A stretch of DNA of 8,541 nucleotides from NCBI GenBank assembly GCA_021157985.1, contig JAGGVM010000067.1, positions 1 through 8,541 on the forward strand, written 5' to 3'. Of this stretch, positions 7,407-8,541 are shown piece after piece. Position 1 is the stretch's first letter. The number at the start of each line of letters is the position of its first letter. The notes below the pieces were generated by a model that worked only from the letters and a program-made list of their open reading frames with translations, ran no database searches and was not told the DNA's origin. The stretch is from Nitrososphaerota archaeon (GTDB taxonomy: Archaea; Thermoproteota; Nitrososphaeria_A; Caldarchaeales; Wolframiiraptoraceae). The position numbers and the translations under genes are program-made.

Positions 7407-7482
7407 CGGGCCCGGCGGGCTTCGAACCCGCGACCCCCGGGTTAAAAGCCCGGTGCTCTAATCCTGGCTGAGCTACGGGCCC
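7407..7482 (-). tRNA. tRNA-Lys (anticodon UUU)
   Basis: The cloverleaf is complete on the minus strand. The acceptor stem is GGGCCCG with CGGGCCC, the D arm GCUC/GAGC, and the anticodon stem CCGGG/CCCGG around the loop CUUUUAA, giving anticodon UUU. The variable loop is five bases, and the T arm GCGGG/CCCGC encloses UUCGAAG. The discriminator base is G73, the form I expect for archaeal tRNA-Lys. CCA is not encoded and there is no intron. It decodes AAA, and AAG by wobble or modification. It lies 51 bases upstream of rpoH on the same strand. Confidence 0.97.
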
Positions 7483-7515
7483 ACTCCGTGCCCGAGTTAT
7501 TCTGGATACGGGGCT

Positions 7516-7529
7516 TCTTAGGTATTTTT
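7516..7529 (-). promoter_or_regulatory. TATA-like promoter element for tRNA-Lys
   Basis: The minus strand reads AAAAATACCTAAG here, an A-rich stretch fitting a BRE/TATA pair. It is centred about 40-45 bases before the tRNA 5' end. Transcription would start near 7500, leaving a short 5' leader for RNase P to remove. The rest of the 110-base gap (7483-7592) must also hold the promoter of the divergent hydrolase gene. TTATTTCTC near 7532 or CTTATCAGG near 7551 are weak candidates, and neither is convincing. Confidence 0.4.
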
Positions 7530-7577
7530 CGTTATTTCTCGTGATGGAAGGCTTATCAGGGATCTCGGGAGAGATGT

Positions 7578-7583
7578 GGAGAG
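7578..7583 (+). promoter_or_regulatory. Shine-Dalgarno of the hydrolase gene
   Basis: GGAGAG lies 9 bases before ATG 7593. GTGATC (7585-7590) also matches the 3' part of the archaeal Shine-Dalgarno consensus but is too close to the start to act alone. Together they support ATG 7593 as the start. Confidence 0.5.
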
Positions 7584-7592
7584 CGTGATCTC

Positions 7593-8447
7593 ATGGAGAG
7601 GAAATTCTTAGAGGTTGAGAGGCTTAGGATCCACGCGGTAGATTTAGGCGGCTCCGATAAGCCGAGGCTTCTTCTCGTACACGGGCTCGGAGGATCCATC
7701 GAGAGCTGGAGGGAGGTCTTGGAGGATTTATCGAGGCTATTTCACGTAACCGCGGTAGATCTACCTGGATACGGGCAGTCCGATAAGCCCGACGCATCCT
7801 ATACGATGGAGTTCTTCGCGGACTTCACCTGCTCCTTGATCGATCGATTGACAGCGGAGCCCATAGTCTTGGTCGGCCACTCGATGGGAGGGATGATCGC
7901 GATGAAAACCTACCTAAGGTGCTCGGAGAGGATCAGGGCTCTGGTCTTGATCGATGCCGCGGGGGTAAGCGGGACGGCTGCCGAGAAGATAAGGCGCTAT
8001 ATGGCTGACGGCTGGAATATGGAGAGGTTGAGGAGGATTTACTTGGACTGCATTATAGGCAGGCTCGGCGAGCTCGATGAGGCGCGGCTAAAAGAGATAT
8101 TGAGCATGATGGAGGATCCGGGGTTCAGGAGGGCGTATCTCAGATCCCTCGACGCGATCTCTAAGCCCCTCTCAGATGAGGAGATCAAGAGAATAAGGGT
8201 TCCGACGCTGATAATATGGGGCTCCGACGATAAGCTCACACCTCTCGAGGATGGAATAAGGCTGAACGAGTTGATCGAGGGAAGTAGGCTCGTCGTCGTG
8301 GATGGAGCGGGCCATTCCCCGCACGCCGAGGATCCTAGGAAAGTAGTTGAGGAGATCGAGAAGTTCGTTTCAAGTTATTTCCTCAGAAGACATGTTCAAC
8401 GCGGTATAGATTGCGGCGAGCGCCGAGGGGGCCGCGAGCTCAGTTGA
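7593..8447 (+). CDS. Alpha/beta hydrolase (serine esterase/lipase-like)
   Basis: This 284-residue enzyme has the alpha/beta-hydrolase fold and probably cleaves an ester or related bond. The substrate cannot be read from the sequence. The catalytic triad is visible: S97 in the nucleophile elbow GHSMGG, D213 in WGSDDKLTP, and H241 in GAGHSPHAEDP. HGLGG at 30-34 forms the oxyanion hole, and the strand before DLPGYGQSDKP (56-66) is typical of the family. Residues about 125-195 form the helical cap. There is no signal peptide or membrane segment, so it should be cytoplasmic. The fold ends near residue 262. The last 22 residues (RRHVQRGIDC and onward) are basic and unlike the family, and they are encoded opposite the end of the neighbouring minus-strand gene. 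The hydrolase is divergent from tRNA-Lys and is not part of the polymerase operon. Bromo/haloperoxidase-like, dehalogenase-like or C-C hydrolase roles are equally open. Confidence 0.93.
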   Translation: MERKFLEVERLRIHAVDLGGSDKPRLLLVHGLGGSIESWREVLEDLSRLFHVTAVDLPGYGQSDKPDASYTMEFFADFTCSLIDRLTAEPIVLVGHSMGGMIAMKTYLRCSERIRALVLIDAAGVSGTAAEKIRRYMADGWNMERLRRIYLDCIIGRLGELDEARLKEILSMMEDPGFRRAYLRSLDAISKPLSDEEIKRIRVPTLIIWGSDDKLTPLEDGIRLNELIEGSRLVVVDGAGHSPHAEDPRKVVEEIEKFVSSYFLRRHVQRGIDCGERRGGRELS

Positions 8448-8541
8448 AAGCGTTATCCCAGGCGCTATATCCAAGACCAGGTCCGCGGCCCGGTAAACTC
8501 CCTTCGGAATTCCTTCCCTAGATCCTATCAGAATCGAGACC
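8370..8541 (-). CDS. C-terminal end of a probable SPOUT-fold RNA methyltransferase (5' part outside window)
   Basis: The minus strand is open from the right edge to TGA at 8372-8370, giving 56 residues of a C-terminus. It reads LIGSREGIPKGVYRAAD near the start, then DIAPGIT and STELAAPSALAAIYTAL. This resembles motifs 2 and 3 of SpoU/TrmD (SPOUT) methyltransferases: a G-S-x-E-G-x-P turn, then a hydrophobic strand with a P-G-x-T-x-S-T turn and an Ala-rich helix forming the knotted cofactor pocket. By recall it may belong to a poorly studied archaea-only SPOUT group, but I cannot confirm this. Substrate, probably tRNA or rRNA, is unknown. Its last 26 codons, including the stop, overlap the end of the convergent hydrolase gene. 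That a coding region is present is likely because the motif pattern is conserved-looking; the family is less sure. Confidence 0.55.
   Translation of the reverse strand, partial: VSILIGSREGIPKGVYRAADLVLDIAPGITLSTELAAPSALAAIYTALNMSSEEIT

Noticed and set aside
1..8541. CRISPR array, insertion sequence or other mobile element
   Set aside because: No spaced direct repeats, transposase motifs or terminal inverted repeats were seen. The content is core genome.

Overview
The window looks like part of an archaeal chromosome, probably from a thermophile. It carries an archaeal/eukaryotic-type RNA polymerase gene cluster (rpoH, rpoB, rpoA), an intronless tRNA-Lys without an encoded CCA end, good Shine-Dalgarno sites at rpoB and rpoA, and proteins rich in Glu, Arg, Lys and Ile with many AGG and GAG codons. 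Both large polymerase subunits are unsplit. RpoB is one 1116-residue chain, and RpoA reads through the usual A'/A'' border without a stop. Together these argue against Euryarchaeota with split B and against the common A'/A'' arrangement. A lineage near Thaumarchaeota/Aigarchaeota or Korarchaeota is a guess from recalled literature, not something the sequence proves.

Layout: most genes read leftward on the minus strand. From right to left these are the C-terminal end of a probable SPOUT-fold RNA methyltransferase (8541-8370, partial), tRNA-Lys(UUU) (7482-7407), rpoH (7355-7053), a 112-base structured leader, rpoB (6940-3590) and rpoA (3582 to the left edge, partial). One gene reads rightward: an alpha/beta hydrolase (7593-8447). 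It diverges from the tRNA gene and overlaps the methyltransferase end tail to tail by 78 bases. No stretch longer than 300 bases lacks a gene.

RpoA and RpoB form the catalytic core of the polymerase, and RpoH (Rpb5-like) sits at the lower jaw. RpoA's ribosome binding site lies inside the last codons of rpoB, so the two large subunits are probably translated in a coupled way.

The most interesting non-coding signal is the rpoH-rpoB leader. It can fold into a compact three-way junction closed by a perfect 10-bp stem. Downstream sit an alternative 8-bp stem and a 5-bp hairpin that would hide the rpoB ribosome binding site. Neighbouring members of this series share bases, so they exclude one another, which is the layout expected of a translational RNA switch for rpoB.
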